From the NCBI GenBank assembly GCA_040830725.1, contig JBFOMG010000016.1, positions 1-64,000 on the forward strand: a stretch of DNA of 64,000 nt, in the 5' to 3' direction. Both the position numbers and the translations under genes were made by a program. Each line of letters opens with the position of its first letter. Position 1 is the first letter of the stretch. This stretch comes from JAWKWH01 sp040830725 (lineage in GTDB: Bacteria > Pseudomonadota > Alphaproteobacteria > Rhizobiales > Rhizobiaceae). The notes beneath the pieces are model-generated. The model saw only the letters and a list, made by a program, of their open reading frames with translations. It ran no database searches and was not told the DNA's origin. This document shows positions 51,776 to 61,321 of this stretch, in pieces.

Positions 51776-51804
51776 ACGCTAGGTTTGCTGACCGGTCAGG
51801 TCAA
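51776..51804 (-). promoter_or_regulatory. Promoter and palindrome for the MFS leader
   Basis: TTGACC (51804-51799) and TAGCGT (51781-51776), 17 bp apart, form a plausible minus-strand promoter. Between them is the perfect 12-bp palindrome CTGACCGGTCAG (51788-51799), a candidate operator. The transcript would start near 51769 and run into the attenuator. Confidence 0.45.
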
Positions 51805-51872
51805 GCAGGATTCGCCAATCGTGGCAACAACCCCTTGCCTCTCTTCCCGCCTTCGGCCAAAACCCCGCCACC

Positions 51873-53771
51873 ATGCTGACGATCACCGATCTTTCACTGC
51901 GCATTGCCGGCCGGCTTCTGATCGACAACGCTTCCGTTTCGCTGCCGGCGGGCGCGAAGGCCGGATTTGTCGGGCGCAACGGATCGGGAAAGACGACTCT
52001 TTTTCGGGCGATCACAGGTGATCTGGCTGCGGAAACCGGCTCGATTTCAATGCCCAAAGGCACCCGCATCGGAGGCGTCGCCCAGGAGGCGCCCGGCACC
52101 GACGAAGCGCTGATTGATATCGTGCTTGCTGCCGACACCGAACGCACCAGGCTTCTGGCGGAGGCAGATTCAGCTACCGACGCCGCCCGCATCTCGGAAA
52201 TTCAGACCAGGCTTGCCGATATTGGCGCCCATTCGGCTGAAGCGCGCGCAGCGGCCATCCTTGCCGGTTTGGGATTCGACCATGTGGCACAGAAACGACC
52301 GGCACGATCTTTTTCCGGAGGATGGCGCATGCGCGTGGCGCTGGCCGCGGTATTGTTTTCCGAACCGGATCTGCTGCTGCTCGATGAGCCGACCAACTAT
52401 CTCGACCTTGAGGGAACGCTTTGGCTGGAAAATTACCTTGCGCGTTATCCGCACACGGTACTGCTGATCAGTCATGACCGGGATCTGCTCAACCAGGCTG
52501 TCAATTCCATCATCCACCTTCAAGGCGGCAAGCTGACACTGTGGCGCGGCGGATTTGACCAGTTCGAGCGGCAATATGCCGAACGGGCGGAACTGGCGGA
52601 GAAGACACGCGCCAAACAGGCGGCTGCCCGAAAGCATATGGAGGCGTTCGTGGAACGCTTCCGCTACAAGGCATCAAAAGCACGGCAGGCGCAGTCACGG
52701 CTCAAGGCGCTGGAGAGGCTGCAGCCCGTCGCCGCCGCGATCAACGAGCATGTGACGCCGATCCGCTTTCCGGAGCCAAAAAAGGATGTTCAATCTCCGG
52801 CGCTGGCGCTCAGAAATGTCTCCGTCGGCTACACACCGGGCGATCCGGTGCTCAAGCGGTTGAACCTGCGCATTGATGCCGACGATCGCATTGCGCTGCT
52901 CGGCGCCAACGGCAATGGTAAATCAACATTCGCCAAACTGATTGCCGGGCGGCTGGAGGCTGAGGCCGGAGAAATCATCAAGGCGCCTAACCTGACAACT
53001 GCCTTTTTTGCCCAACATCAGCTTGACGAATTGCGCCCCGCCGAGAGCCCTGTTCAGCATGTGCGGCGGCTGATCCCGCAAGCCGGCGAAGCCGAGGTCC
53101 GCTCCCGCGTTGCGCAGATGGGTCTGGCGACGGAGAAGATGGACACAGAGGCGCAAAATCTTTCCGGTGGCGAGAAAGCCCGTCTGCTGATGGGGCTTGC
53201 GGCTTTTGCCGGCGCCAACTTGTTGATCCTCGATGAACCGACCAACCATCTCGACATCGATACGCGGACAACGCTGATCGAAGCGCTGAACGCATTTTCC
53301 GGTGCGGTGATCCTGATCAGCCACGACCGGCATCTGATTGAGGCAACCGCAGACAGGTTGTGGCTGGTGGCGGACGGTTCGGTCGCACCCTATGAAGGCG
53401 ATCTGACCGAATACCGGAAACTGGTAACCGGCGGGTCTGATCGCAGCAGCAACGGCGCTAAAGCAAAAATCAGCGACAGCGGCAAGCAGTCCAAATCGGA
53501 CCTTCGCAAGCAGGCGGCGCAACGGCGTGACGCGCTGAAACCACTTGCCAAAAAAATCAAGGAAACCGAAACCTTGATGGAAAAGCTTCGCAATCAGATT
53601 CAAACGATCGAAAGCGAACTCGCCGACCCGGCCCTCTATGAAAAGAACCCGGTGAAGGCAGGTGAACTCGCCAAGAAGCGCTCCGGCCTCGCCGACAATC
53701 TGGAAGCGGCCGAACATCTCTGGCTTGAAGATACCGAGGCATACGAGACGGGAATGCAGTCTGAAGGCTGA
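51873..53771 (+). CDS. ABC-F family ATPase (Uup/YheS-like)
   Basis: A 632-residue protein with two ABC domains and no membrane part. Walker A motifs are GRNGSGKT (about 35) and GANGNGKS (about 348), signatures FSGGWRMR and LSGGEKAR, and Walker B LLLLDEPTNYLD and LLILDEPTNHLD. A linker rich in Arg/Lys joins them, and a C-terminal coiled coil (about 535-630) matches Uup-type proteins. ABC-F proteins act on ribosomes or, for Uup, in genome stability. It is divergent from the MFS gene. Confidence 0.93.
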   Translation: MLTITDLSLRIAGRLLIDNASVSLPAGAKAGFVGRNGSGKTTLFRAITGDLAAETGSISMPKGTRIGGVAQEAPGTDEALIDIVLAADTERTRLLAEADSATDAARISEIQTRLADIGAHSAEARAAAILAGLGFDHVAQKRPARSFSGGWRMRVALAAVLFSEPDLLLLDEPTNYLDLEGTLWLENYLARYPHTVLLISHDRDLLNQAVNSIIHLQGGKLTLWRGGFDQFERQYAERAELAEKTRAKQAAARKHMEAFVERFRYKASKARQAQSRLKALERLQPVAAAINEHVTPIRFPEPKKDVQSPALALRNVSVGYTPGDPVLKRLNLRIDADDRIALLGANGNGKSTFAKLIAGRLEAEAGEIIKAPNLTTAFFAQHQLDELRPAESPVQHVRRLIPQAGEAEVRSRVAQMGLATEKMDTEAQNLSGGEKARLLMGLAAFAGANLLILDEPTNHLDIDTRTTLIEALNAFSGAVILISHDRHLIEATADRLWLVADGSVAPYEGDLTEYRKLVTGGSDRSSNGAKAKISDSGKQSKSDLRKQAAQRRDALKPLAKKIKETETLMEKLRNQIQTIESELADPALYEKNPVKAGELAKKRSGLADNLEAAEHLWLEDTEAYETGMQSEG

Positions 53772-53846
53772 GGCCAAACCCGGTTATTGCGCCTGCGCCG
53801 TTGATGTGGTGACATCCGCAATACTGACAGGAAGGGTCCGCAACAA

Positions 53847-54473
53847 GTGATCGATCAATCAACCCTGATTACCTATGTGGTAATTGTCCTGGGTTTTGTC
53901 TTCATACCGGGTCCGGCAACGCTGCTGACCGTTGCCAGAGCGGCCAGTTCGGGCACACGTGTCGGCATTGCCACCGGCGCCGGCGTTGCAGCCGGAGACA
54001 TTGTCCACACCGCCATGGCGATCGTCGGAATTTCAGCGGTCATCGCCGCATCGGCTTTCCTGTTCAGCCTGATCAAATATCTGGGCGCAGCCTATCTGGT
54101 CTATATCGGCATCCGGGCCATTCTCGACAGAAAGCCGGTTGCCCCCGGCAGCGGCATGATTTCGATCACCGCGTCAACGGCGTTCAAACAGGCCATTGTC
54201 TCCGAGATACTCAACCCGAAGACGGCCGTGTTCTTTCTGGCGTTCCTGCCGCAATTCGTGAAACCGGAAAACGGCGCGGTATTCCTGCAACTGACCATAC
54301 TCGGTGTCCTGTTTGTCCTGCTCGGCCTCCTCAGCACCGTCGTCTTCGCAATCAGTGCCGGTAGCCTGGGCAATTTTCTGAGGCGCAACCCGGCGGTGCT
54401 CAGATGGCAGGGCAAGGTGGTTGGCGGAATCTACTGCGCCCTTGGCCTTCGCATCGCCTTTCAGGAGCGCTGA
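53847..54473 (+). CDS. LysE/RhtB-family exporter
   Basis: A 208-residue membrane protein with six helices. VLGFVFIPGPATLLTVARAASSG near the N-terminus (given here in part) and FKQAIVSEILNPKTAVFFLAFLPQFV in the middle are the family signatures. Family members export amino acids such as homoserine and threonine. GTG 53847 is the start. The enoyl-CoA hydratase gene begins 2 nt after its stop. Confidence 0.93.
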   Translation: MIDQSTLITYVVIVLGFVFIPGPATLLTVARAASSGTRVGIATGAGVAAGDIVHTAMAIVGISAVIAASAFLFSLIKYLGAAYLVYIGIRAILDRKPVAPGSGMISITASTAFKQAIVSEILNPKTAVFFLAFLPQFVKPENGAVFLQLTILGVLFVLLGLLSTVVFAISAGSLGNFLRRNPAVLRWQGKVVGGIYCALGLRIAFQER

Positions 54474-54475
54474 GG

Positions 54476-55282
54476 ATGAGCATTGAAGTCGCAAAGCAAA
54501 ATGACGTCACTATCGTCACAATCAACCGGCCCCAGGCACGCAATGCCGTCAATCCGCAAATGGCTCGATCCATGTTCGATGCATTTGTCGCGTTCGGAAA
54601 GGATGACAGCCAGAAGGTCGCCATTCTGACCGGAGTGCCAGGCGCCTTTTGCGCCGGCTTCGACCTCAAACATGCTGCCGGCGGGATCGACGAAAACTGG
54701 TTTGCAGAACACGACCTCGATGACAGCTGGAAAGACCCGGCTGAAGACCTGCGCGTCGGACCGATGGGGCCGACCAGGCTGCTGCTTCCCAAGCCGGTCA
54801 TTGCCGCGATCTCCGGACCGGCGGTGGCCGGCGGCATGGAACTGGCGTTGTGGACGGACATCCGCATTATGGAGCGGTCTGCCTATATGGGCGTTTACTG
54901 TCGGCGATGGGGTGTGCCGCTGATTGATGGCGGCACCGTGCGTCTGCCCCGCATCGCCGGTCACGGGCGGGCGATGGACATGGTTCTGACCGGACGCAAG
55001 GTCGATGCGCAAGAGTGTCTGGCGGCCGGACTTGCCAATCGCGTCTGTGAGGACGGCGCTGCGCTGGATACCGCACTCGCCTATGCAGAAGAACTGGCCC
55101 GGTTTCCGCAAGCCTGCATGCGTGCCGACCGCATGAGCGCGATCCGCCAATGGTCGCTTGATCCCGCTGAAGCCTTGAAAAACGAATGGTTGAGCGCTGA
55201 TACCTTTCGGGCAGAGGGAATGTCCGGAGCGGCGCGGTTTTCCTCCGGTAAGGGCCGTGGCGGCGATTTCGGCGAGATTTGA
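54476..55282 (+). CDS. Enoyl-CoA hydratase/isomerase family protein
   Basis: A 268-residue crotonase-fold protein. The N-terminal NRPQARNAVNP, the oxyanion-hole segments GAFCAGFDLKH and ISGPAVAGGMELAL, and the conserved GLANRVCE are present. The catalytic Glu position normally found after AGGG is replaced in this segment (GVCR-like RWGVPLIDGGTVRLPR), typical of the crotonase/enoyl-CoA hydratase group of unknown substrate. GAGG precedes ATG 54476. Followed by a HAD gene after 3 nt. Confidence 0.9.
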   Translation: MSIEVAKQNDVTIVTINRPQARNAVNPQMARSMFDAFVAFGKDDSQKVAILTGVPGAFCAGFDLKHAAGGIDENWFAEHDLDDSWKDPAEDLRVGPMGPTRLLLPKPVIAAISGPAVAGGMELALWTDIRIMERSAYMGVYCRRWGVPLIDGGTVRLPRIAGHGRAMDMVLTGRKVDAQECLAAGLANRVCEDGAALDTALAYAEELARFPQACMRADRMSAIRQWSLDPAEALKNEWLSADTFRAEGMSGAARFSSGKGRGGDFGEI

Positions 55283-55285
55283 ACC

Positions 55286-55987
55286 GTGGCTTCCCGTCTA
55301 ACCACAATCGGCTTCGATGCTGACGACACGCTGTGGGAGAACATGCGCTTCTTCAACATGACGCAGGACAACTTTGCCAAGCTTCTGGGTGATTATGCCG
55401 AACCGGACCATCTGCACGACCGGTTGCTGGAAGCCGAAAAGCGCAATCTCGGAAAGTACGGTTTCGGCATAAAGGGCTTTACGCTTTCCATGATTGAAAC
55501 GGCAATCGAGGTAACCGACGGCCATGTTCCGGCGAAGGTGATCGGAGACATATTGGAATCGGGCCGTGAAATGCTGGAACATCCCGTAGAGACCTTGCCC
55601 AAGGCGCGCGAGACACTTGCCACACTGGCAGGCGACTTCACCATCGTGCTCATCACCAAGGGCGACCTGTATGACCAGGAGCGCAAACTCGCCCAGTCCG
55701 GTCTGGGCGACTATTTCGACGCCGTCGAGATCGTCAGTGACAAGACGCAATCAACCTATGTGCAGCTGTTTGAACGCCATGGCCATGGCTCAGAGCGCGC
55801 GATGATGGTTGGCAATTCGATGAAATCGGATATCGTGCCGGCGATCGAAGCCGGCAGTCACGGCGTACACGTTCCGCATGACCTGACATGGGTATTGGAG
55901 AAAGTGTCGGCGCCGGAAACGTCCGATCGCTATCACGAAATTGCCGATCTCGGCGAATTGCCGGCACTGATCGAACGCGTCTCGTGA
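55286..55987 (+). CDS. HAD-family hydrolase
   Basis: A 233-residue HAD phosphatase. Motif I is GFDADDTLWENMRFF (DxDxT), motif II IVLITKGDLYDQ, the Lys in VEIVSDKTQ, and motif IV MMVGNSMKSDIVPAIEAG. The cap is the C1 helical type. It should hydrolyse a phosphate ester; substrate unknown. GTG 55286 starts 3 nt after the enoyl-CoA hydratase stop, so LysE, hydratase and HAD form one unit. Confidence 0.92.
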   Translation: MASRLTTIGFDADDTLWENMRFFNMTQDNFAKLLGDYAEPDHLHDRLLEAEKRNLGKYGFGIKGFTLSMIETAIEVTDGHVPAKVIGDILESGREMLEHPVETLPKARETLATLAGDFTIVLITKGDLYDQERKLAQSGLGDYFDAVEIVSDKTQSTYVQLFERHGHGSERAMMVGNSMKSDIVPAIEAGSHGVHVPHDLTWVLEKVSAPETSDRYHEIADLGELPALIERVS

Positions 55988-56000
55988 CAAGCGGTTCTGC

Positions 56001-57968
56001 TCAAATCGGCATGATGAAAACCTTGATGAAGCGCCAGAGCTGGCCAAATGTGCCGAACGCCTCGCTCTTGGAATTGATGATGATCTGATCGGCCGGGCGC
56101 TTGCGGATCGAAACTTCACTGGTGTAGGTGTCGAGCACTGTCAAATTTGCGAGGATTTCAAATCGCGCCTGCCGGTGCCACGCGACCAGCCGGCTGGCGG
56201 CAACGGGCAGCCCGGCGTGCCGGGTCTTGCCGACGATGGCGTCACCGCCAGTCATCAGGACGAGCTTGCCGGGACCTGTGGCGCAGCTATAGAAAATTTT
56301 TCCGAGCAGCAATGTCGACAGTTTGAGACTGAACACAGTTTTCAGCTTCACGGTGTCGGTCATTGCAACGAAATAGGCGTAGTCGAATATCACTTCCTCG
56401 CCCTGCTTCAACGTCCACTCGACAAATTGATTGTCGCGGCCTGTGGTGAAAATGGCGCCGGTGCTTTGCGGTTTACCCATCACCATCCGGTTCATCAGAT
56501 AGACACTGTTCGACAACCGTGAGAAGACCGCCGAACGCCATTGTGGAAAGGCCTTCTGTTGTTCCGGACCGCTCCAGTCGATCTGGTTGCGATTGTACCA
56601 GGTGGCCTTTCGCGAGGCGGGAACCGAATATTTGTGCGGCACTTTTGGCACCCGGATGGTGCCCTTGGCCATACGCCTCGAGTGTTCGCTGACAGAAACG
56701 AACAATTCGTTTTCGCGCTTGAAAATGACGCGCGCCAGAACAATGAAAAAGCTTTTGAAAACAGCAAAGATAAGCAGAAAATTCAGGAACAGATTCAACA
56801 GGCCAGCCATGCGGAAAGCGTTCAAAATCAGCGTTTTGACGACCACCCGGGTGGTCGACACGGTTCCGTTCAGCCGCTTCTTTATCTCGGTCAGTTTTTC
56901 ATCGGTTGACTTGTCTGCATCAGTAGCAAGGTCCTCGGCAAGTGTTCTCAGTTTCGCACGCTGACGTCTCTTGAAAAGATCGAACCCTTCATTGACGAGC
57001 CCCAGAATGCCACGGCAGAGCGGCGACGTGATTCCGGTGCAGGCATCCGGATCGACAAACTGTTTGGGAACCGACGCATCATATTGGCTTACAACCTCAT
57101 CCGGGAAAGTGTCTTTGAGTTCTCCGGATCTGGTCTTCATGGAATCAATGGCGGCATTGATTTCATTTTCGGTTCGGATGAAGTGGCGGTCGACCGTGTA
57201 ATTGAGGTCGAGCCAAAAATCGCGCTCATGAAACTGTGTTCCATCAGTTTCGGGTATGGGACGCTGAACAACGATTTTGGAATCATAAAGCGCATCTTCA
57301 ATCGCCGCCTCGGTATAGATGTGAATGGCCAATCCGATGCTGAGCGGTATCAGCATGAATGACCAGTAGTAGCAGGCAGTGACAAACAGCCTGGCAAATT
57401 TCGCCCAGCCGAGCGTCGTGAAAATTTCCAGATTCTGGACAATGAACTCGATGACGATTTTGAGCATGACCGTCCAGAACAGGAACTCCAGGATCTGGAA
57501 GGTTGCGAATACCGGTTCGAACCAGGCGTAGAGAACCAGCAACCCGATGAAGACAGCGAAGTACCATTGCCGCATCGATGCGATGGTCAGCCAGCACACA
57601 TAAGACAGGAAGCACACAAAACTGTAGGCGGCGAGAAGGTAGAGTTCGTAGTCCGCCAATTCAGCCCGGCCGAGCAGCCAGTAAATCGCGATTGGCAGCA
57701 AGGTAACGATCCGGGCGTAACTGCGCCGCCTTATGCAATAGGCCAGCATGTAGGCGAAAACGGCGATTGACAAATACGGGAAGGGATCGGTCACCACCGG
57801 TGGCACATTGCCTTTGATGATGTACTGGAAATACCAATATGGCGGATAAAGCGTATTGGCAGCCAGTCCCGGCGCAATCGCAATCAACGCACAGAGCCAA
57901 AAAGCCTGATCATAGGGATCGGGTACTTTTTTACCAATCCATTCAACGAGTTGCGATTGGAGCTTCAT
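56001..57968 (-). CDS. Large membrane protein with C-terminal AIM24-like domain
   Basis: A 655-residue protein I cannot assign to a named family as a whole. About seven N-terminal membrane helices (about 18-205) are followed by a charged region (about 210-370) with four Cys-Pro-rich residues around DACTGITSPLC, one long hydrophobic segment (about 380-410) and a C-terminal soluble part. There AIFTTGRDNQFVEWTLKQGE, LLLGKIFYSCATGPGKLVLMTGG resembles the AIM24 domain. AGGA 8 nt before ATG 57968 sets the start. It converges with the HAD gene and is divergent from the aldo/keto reductase gene. Confidence 0.8.
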   Translation of the reverse strand: MKLQSQLVEWIGKKVPDPYDQAFWLCALIAIAPGLAANTLYPPYWYFQYIIKGNVPPVVTDPFPYLSIAVFAYMLAYCIRRRSYARIVTLLPIAIYWLLGRAELADYELYLLAAYSFVCFLSYVCWLTIASMRQWYFAVFIGLLVLYAWFEPVFATFQILEFLFWTVMLKIVIEFIVQNLEIFTTLGWAKFARLFVTACYYWSFMLIPLSIGLAIHIYTEAAIEDALYDSKIVVQRPIPETDGTQFHERDFWLDLNYTVDRHFIRTENEINAAIDSMKTRSGELKDTFPDEVVSQYDASVPKQFVDPDACTGITSPLCRGILGLVNEGFDLFKRRQRAKLRTLAEDLATDADKSTDEKLTEIKKRLNGTVSTTRVVVKTLILNAFRMAGLLNLFLNFLLIFAVFKSFFIVLARVIFKRENELFVSVSEHSRRMAKGTIRVPKVPHKYSVPASRKATWYNRNQIDWSGPEQQKAFPQWRSAVFSRLSNSVYLMNRMVMGKPQSTGAIFTTGRDNQFVEWTLKQGEEVIFDYAYFVAMTDTVKLKTVFSLKLSTLLLGKIFYSCATGPGKLVLMTGGDAIVGKTRHAGLPVAASRLVAWHRQARFEILANLTVLDTYTSEVSIRKRPADQIIINSKSEAFGTFGQLWRFIKVFIMPI

Positions 57969-58134
57969 TAAGGAGTCCTTTCGACAACTTTTCCATGAAT
58001 TGCCGCCATGATTATGTATCAATTATCACAGTGACCGAAATTCCGGTATTGGCGGACTTGATCGAACGGGAAATTTCAACATCATGCGCAATCCGCAAAC
58101 CGGCATGCGCACAAATCATTTTGAGGGATAGTTC

Positions 58135-59178
58135 ATGAAGAAACGACCGCTTGGCCGCACCGGCATTGATGTGTCCGAAATTTGCCTCGGCACGATGACC
58201 TGGGGGACGCAGAATACCGAAGCCGAAGGCCATGAGCAGATGGACTATGCGGTCGAACAGGGGGTGAATTTCTTCGATACCGCTGAGATGTATCCGACAA
58301 CGCCACTGTCGAAGGAAACCATCGGCCGCACAGAGGAAATCATCGGCACCTGGTTTGAAAAATCAGGAAAACGCGATGCGGTGATCCTGGCGACCAAGAT
58401 CACCGGCTCGGGATCATCGATGGCGCGCGATGGCGCACCGATTTCGTCAAACACGATGACGGAAGCGGTGGAAGGCAGCCTCAGGCGGCTGCGAACCGAC
58501 TACATAGACCTCTACCAACTCCACTGGCCCAATCGCGGTTCCTACCATTTCCGCAAGTCGTGGAAATTCGATCCGACTGCTCAAAAGACGCGCGAGACCT
58601 GCGATCATATTCACGACGTGTTGGAAGGTGCGCAAAAGCTTGTTGACGCCGGCAAGATTCGGGCCATCGGATTGTCCAATGAAAGCGCCTGGGGCACGGC
58701 GCGATTTCTTAGAACCGCCGAACAAAGCGGATTGCCGCGCGTCGCCTCAATCCAGAATGAATATTCGCTGCTGCACCGGATATTCGATCTCGATCTTGCC
58801 GAACTCTCGCACCACGAGGATGTCGGCCTGCTTGCGTTTTCGCCGCTGGGGGCAGGCATGTTGTCGGGGAAATATGCTGACGGGAAAATTCCGGCCGGTA
58901 CGCGCCGTTCGATGCAGGAGACCCTGAACGGTCGCTGGAACGAATTCTCCGTGGTCGCGCTCGACAAATATCTCGATATTGCCAAGAAACATGGCCTCGA
59001 TCCGGCCCAGATGGCGCTTGCCTGGACGCTGACGCGCCCGTTCATGACCGCAACGATCATCGGTGCGACATCCATGGATCACCTGAAAACCAATATCGGC
59101 TCGGCCGGGCTGACACTGTCGGATGAGGTGATGGACGAAATCCAGTCTGTCTACCGGGCGCATCCCCAGACGATGTAG
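58135..59178 (+). CDS. Aldo/keto reductase (Tas-like)
   Basis: A 347-residue NADPH-dependent aldo/keto reductase of the Tas subgroup. RPLGRTGIDVSEICLGTMTWG starts it (in part), the catalytic Tyr and Lys are in FFDTAEMYP and VILATKI, the His in YQLHWPN. A C-terminal GATSMDHLKTN closes the cofactor site. Residues and length are normal. Its stop touches the stop of the next gene on the other strand with no gap. Confidence 0.95.
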   Translation: MKKRPLGRTGIDVSEICLGTMTWGTQNTEAEGHEQMDYAVEQGVNFFDTAEMYPTTPLSKETIGRTEEIIGTWFEKSGKRDAVILATKITGSGSSMARDGAPISSNTMTEAVEGSLRRLRTDYIDLYQLHWPNRGSYHFRKSWKFDPTAQKTRETCDHIHDVLEGAQKLVDAGKIRAIGLSNESAWGTARFLRTAEQSGLPRVASIQNEYSLLHRIFDLDLAELSHHEDVGLLAFSPLGAGMLSGKYADGKIPAGTRRSMQETLNGRWNEFSVVALDKYLDIAKKHGLDPAQMALAWTLTRPFMTATIIGATSMDHLKTNIGSAGLTLSDEVMDEIQSVYRAHPQTM

Positions 59179-59787
59179 TTATTCGTTGGCATCGGATTCT
59201 CCCCTGCCCCACTTGGGCGGCTCCGTATTCTTTTTCTTGCCGCGGCCAACAGTCGAGATGACAAAGCCGATCATGCCGGCAGCGAGCAGCACATAGCCGA
59301 GCAGTTGGCCGCGCGGATCCCACTCAATGGCAGACGCCATCAGGATCAGCTCGATCCGGTCCGGTTTCAATGCCGCTTCAGCGGTTTGCTGGAAGGAGAA
59401 GCGATAGGTCTCGACACCAACCGGGTGGATGACCCCGCCGGTAGCCCGGTAGACATAGCTGCCTGACTGGACACTGTCCTCTCCGGGCGTGGAATGCGTG
59501 AACTCCAATTCCTTTGACAGCACCCGCCCGCCCTCGCGTTCCACGCTCATTGCCAGCGTGGCGGATGCCATCACCGCGTTCACCTGGGTACTCGAATGAT
59601 AATCGACGAGGATGCGGACGGGGTCTTCTTCGTCGCTCAGTTCGACTTCGATGGACTTGAAACCGCCGCCAGGCGAAAAGACCTCGTGCGAACCGATGCG
59701 GTAGCCGCCGAAATTCTGCACAACGAACGGATAGGCGATCGCCAGCGCCAGTCCGATAATTCCGAGCAAAACGAAAAATTTGCGCAA
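59179..59787 (-). CDS. Small membrane protein of unknown function
   Basis: A 202-residue protein with an N-terminal helix (MRKFFVLLGIIGLALAIAYPF), a soluble beta-rich region facing the periplasm and a C-terminal helix (about 158-180: LLGYVLLAAGMIGFVISTVG), followed by a short basic tail. Topology suggests a bitopic hairpin with a periplasmic domain. I do not recognise a family. The GST-like gene precedes it on the same strand (32 bp gap). Confidence 0.75.
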   Translation of the reverse strand: MRKFFVLLGIIGLALAIAYPFVVQNFGGYRIGSHEVFSPGGGFKSIEVELSDEEDPVRILVDYHSSTQVNAVMASATLAMSVEREGGRVLSKELEFTHSTPGEDSVQSGSYVYRATGGVIHPVGVETYRFSFQQTAEAALKPDRIELILMASAIEWDPRGQLLGYVLLAAGMIGFVISTVGRGKKKNTEPPKWGRGESDANE

Positions 59788-59819
59788 TCGTCCCCTCCGC
59801 GATGTGGTTCAACCCGCTT

Positions 59820-60587
59820 TCAAAGTGACAGCGGCAATTCCAGATGCTGTTCGTAGATCCTGTCGCGGTGCTGCAGCAGAATTGGATCAAGCGCCAACTT
59901 GGTTTGTTCATCCAGCGTGTTGAAGATGTCGCGTTGCGTCTCGTCCGGACTGTGCTCCGGCGGCAACGGAGAAAACAGGCCCATGAAGGCCGCACAGTAA
60001 ATATCGGCCGCCGTCAGATCCGTGCCAACGAGGTACCGGCTTCCAGAATCTCCCTGCGACTTGAGTCGATCGGCCAACATTGCAAGCAGGCTGGTGACAC
60101 GGTCCGTATAGGAGGGCGCTTCTTCGGCGCGGTAACCGTATTTACGCGCCAGATACTGGGCGACCCGTTCAGAAAATCCGCCCTCGCCCTTCAAACCGGC
60201 GTCAACCAGTTGCAGCCGGCGGGTCCAGCCGAGGCCACCTTCGGCATGAATTTCGTGGCTGAGCCCGACGACCAGCGCACGATCGGCCGCATCTTTCGGC
60301 AACAGCGGCGGGGATGGTGCAAGGCGCTCGGCCAGCAACAGAATTTCCGCCGAGCTCGTTCGTGGCCGCTCGTCATTGTAAAATGCGACCGGGCCGGCGC
60401 GCTGGCCAGCCCAGTTCTTCAGCGTCTCACTTTTGTAGTCCAGGCGAACCGCCAGCCAGTTGATGTTCTTGACATGGAGGATGCCTTTCGCAGCCTCTCC
60501 CCACGGGCTGGCCGTACCTCCGACAACGATCATCCGCAGCCCGTCGGCCTCCATCGCCTCTTCGACTGATACGTAATTGACTGGCAT
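59820..60587 (-). CDS. Glutathione S-transferase-like protein
   Basis: A 255-residue GST-fold protein. The N-terminal domain reads MIVVGGTASPWGEAAKGIL, without a clear catalytic Ser/Tyr/Cys, then AGPVAFYNDERPRTSSAEIL in place of the usual VP.L/ES. The C-terminal helices contain the conserved N-capping segment RYLVGTDLTAADIYCAAFMG. It is probably a GST-like protein with a changed first domain. The methyltransferase gene is directly upstream on the same strand. Confidence 0.85.
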   Translation of the reverse strand: MPVNYVSVEEAMEADGLRMIVVGGTASPWGEAAKGILHVKNINWLAVRLDYKSETLKNWAGQRAGPVAFYNDERPRTSSAEILLLAERLAPSPPLLPKDAADRALVVGLSHEIHAEGGLGWTRRLQLVDAGLKGEGGFSERVAQYLARKYGYRAEEAPSYTDRVTSLLAMLADRLKSQGDSGSRYLVGTDLTAADIYCAAFMGLFSPLPPEHSPDETQRDIFNTLDEQTKLALDPILLQHRDRIYEQHLELPLSL

Positions 60588-60616
60588 TGTTGCTCCTTTG
60601 CAGCGGCCGGGCAGGC

Positions 60617-61321
60617 TCAGGTCTTTTTCCAGACCGAAAAAACATGGGCAATGCGGCGATCCGGCCGCACGACATCAAACAGGTTCTGTTCGACGCAAAT
60701 CAAGCCCAATTCCTCAAACACCCCGTATTCTGACGGCATCAACGGCCATGGCGGACCGTCATGTTCCGTGCCCTCGTCGCGCACACGCGCGTAGACCAGC
60801 AGTGTCCCGCCGGGCTTGACCAGATTGGCAATCGCCTCGCTGAAACGCCGGTGAAGCGGCGGCGGCACGGATTGGATGGTGTAGACCTCGTTGACGAGGT
60901 CGAAGCCGGACTGCCACTCTTCGAGCAGTTCGAGCAGATTGGCGGTGCGGTAATCCACCGGCGAACCTGGAAACCGTTTCTTCGCCCACGATATAGCCTT
61001 TTCGGACAGGTCGAAGGCTGAGGTTCGGTATCCCGCCGCCGCCAGCGCCTCTGCGTGGTCGCCCAGTCCGCAGGCAATGTCGATGGCCGTACGCTCTTCA
61101 CCCGGATTATCGGCCAGCCAGGAGGCGACTTCCGGTTTTGGTGCAAGATCGGCCCAGGGCACAGCGGCGGCATCGCCTTCCGCCATGTCGTAGATGGTTT
61201 CGAAAAAGCGGGTTCTGTCCGGATTGTCGGCCAGCAATTGCCGGTCAAGCGGGTTGATGCGTTGTTTCAGCACCTCGCGGCGCGCAGCGAACTCTGACGG
61301 GTCCTCATCACTGCCAGTCAC
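60617..61321 (-). CDS. Class I SAM-dependent methyltransferase
   Basis: A 234-residue methyltransferase. Motif I is AIDIACGLGDHAEALAAAGY, motif post-I AFDLSEKAISWAKKRF, and motif II/III follow in FDLVNEVYTIQSVP. This is the generic Rossmann SAM enzyme pattern; the acceptor is unknown. Its start overlaps the holC stop by 4 nt, so it may be translated together with holC and pepA. Confidence 0.92.
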   Translation of the reverse strand: MTGSDEDPSEFAARREVLKQRINPLDRQLLADNPDRTRFFETIYDMAEGDAAAVPWADLAPKPEVASWLADNPGEERTAIDIACGLGDHAEALAAAGYRTSAFDLSEKAISWAKKRFPGSPVDYRTANLLELLEEWQSGFDLVNEVYTIQSVPPPLHRRFSEAIANLVKPGGTLLVYARVRDEGTEHDGPPWPLMPSEYGVFEELGLICVEQNLFDVVRPDRRIAHVFSVWKKT

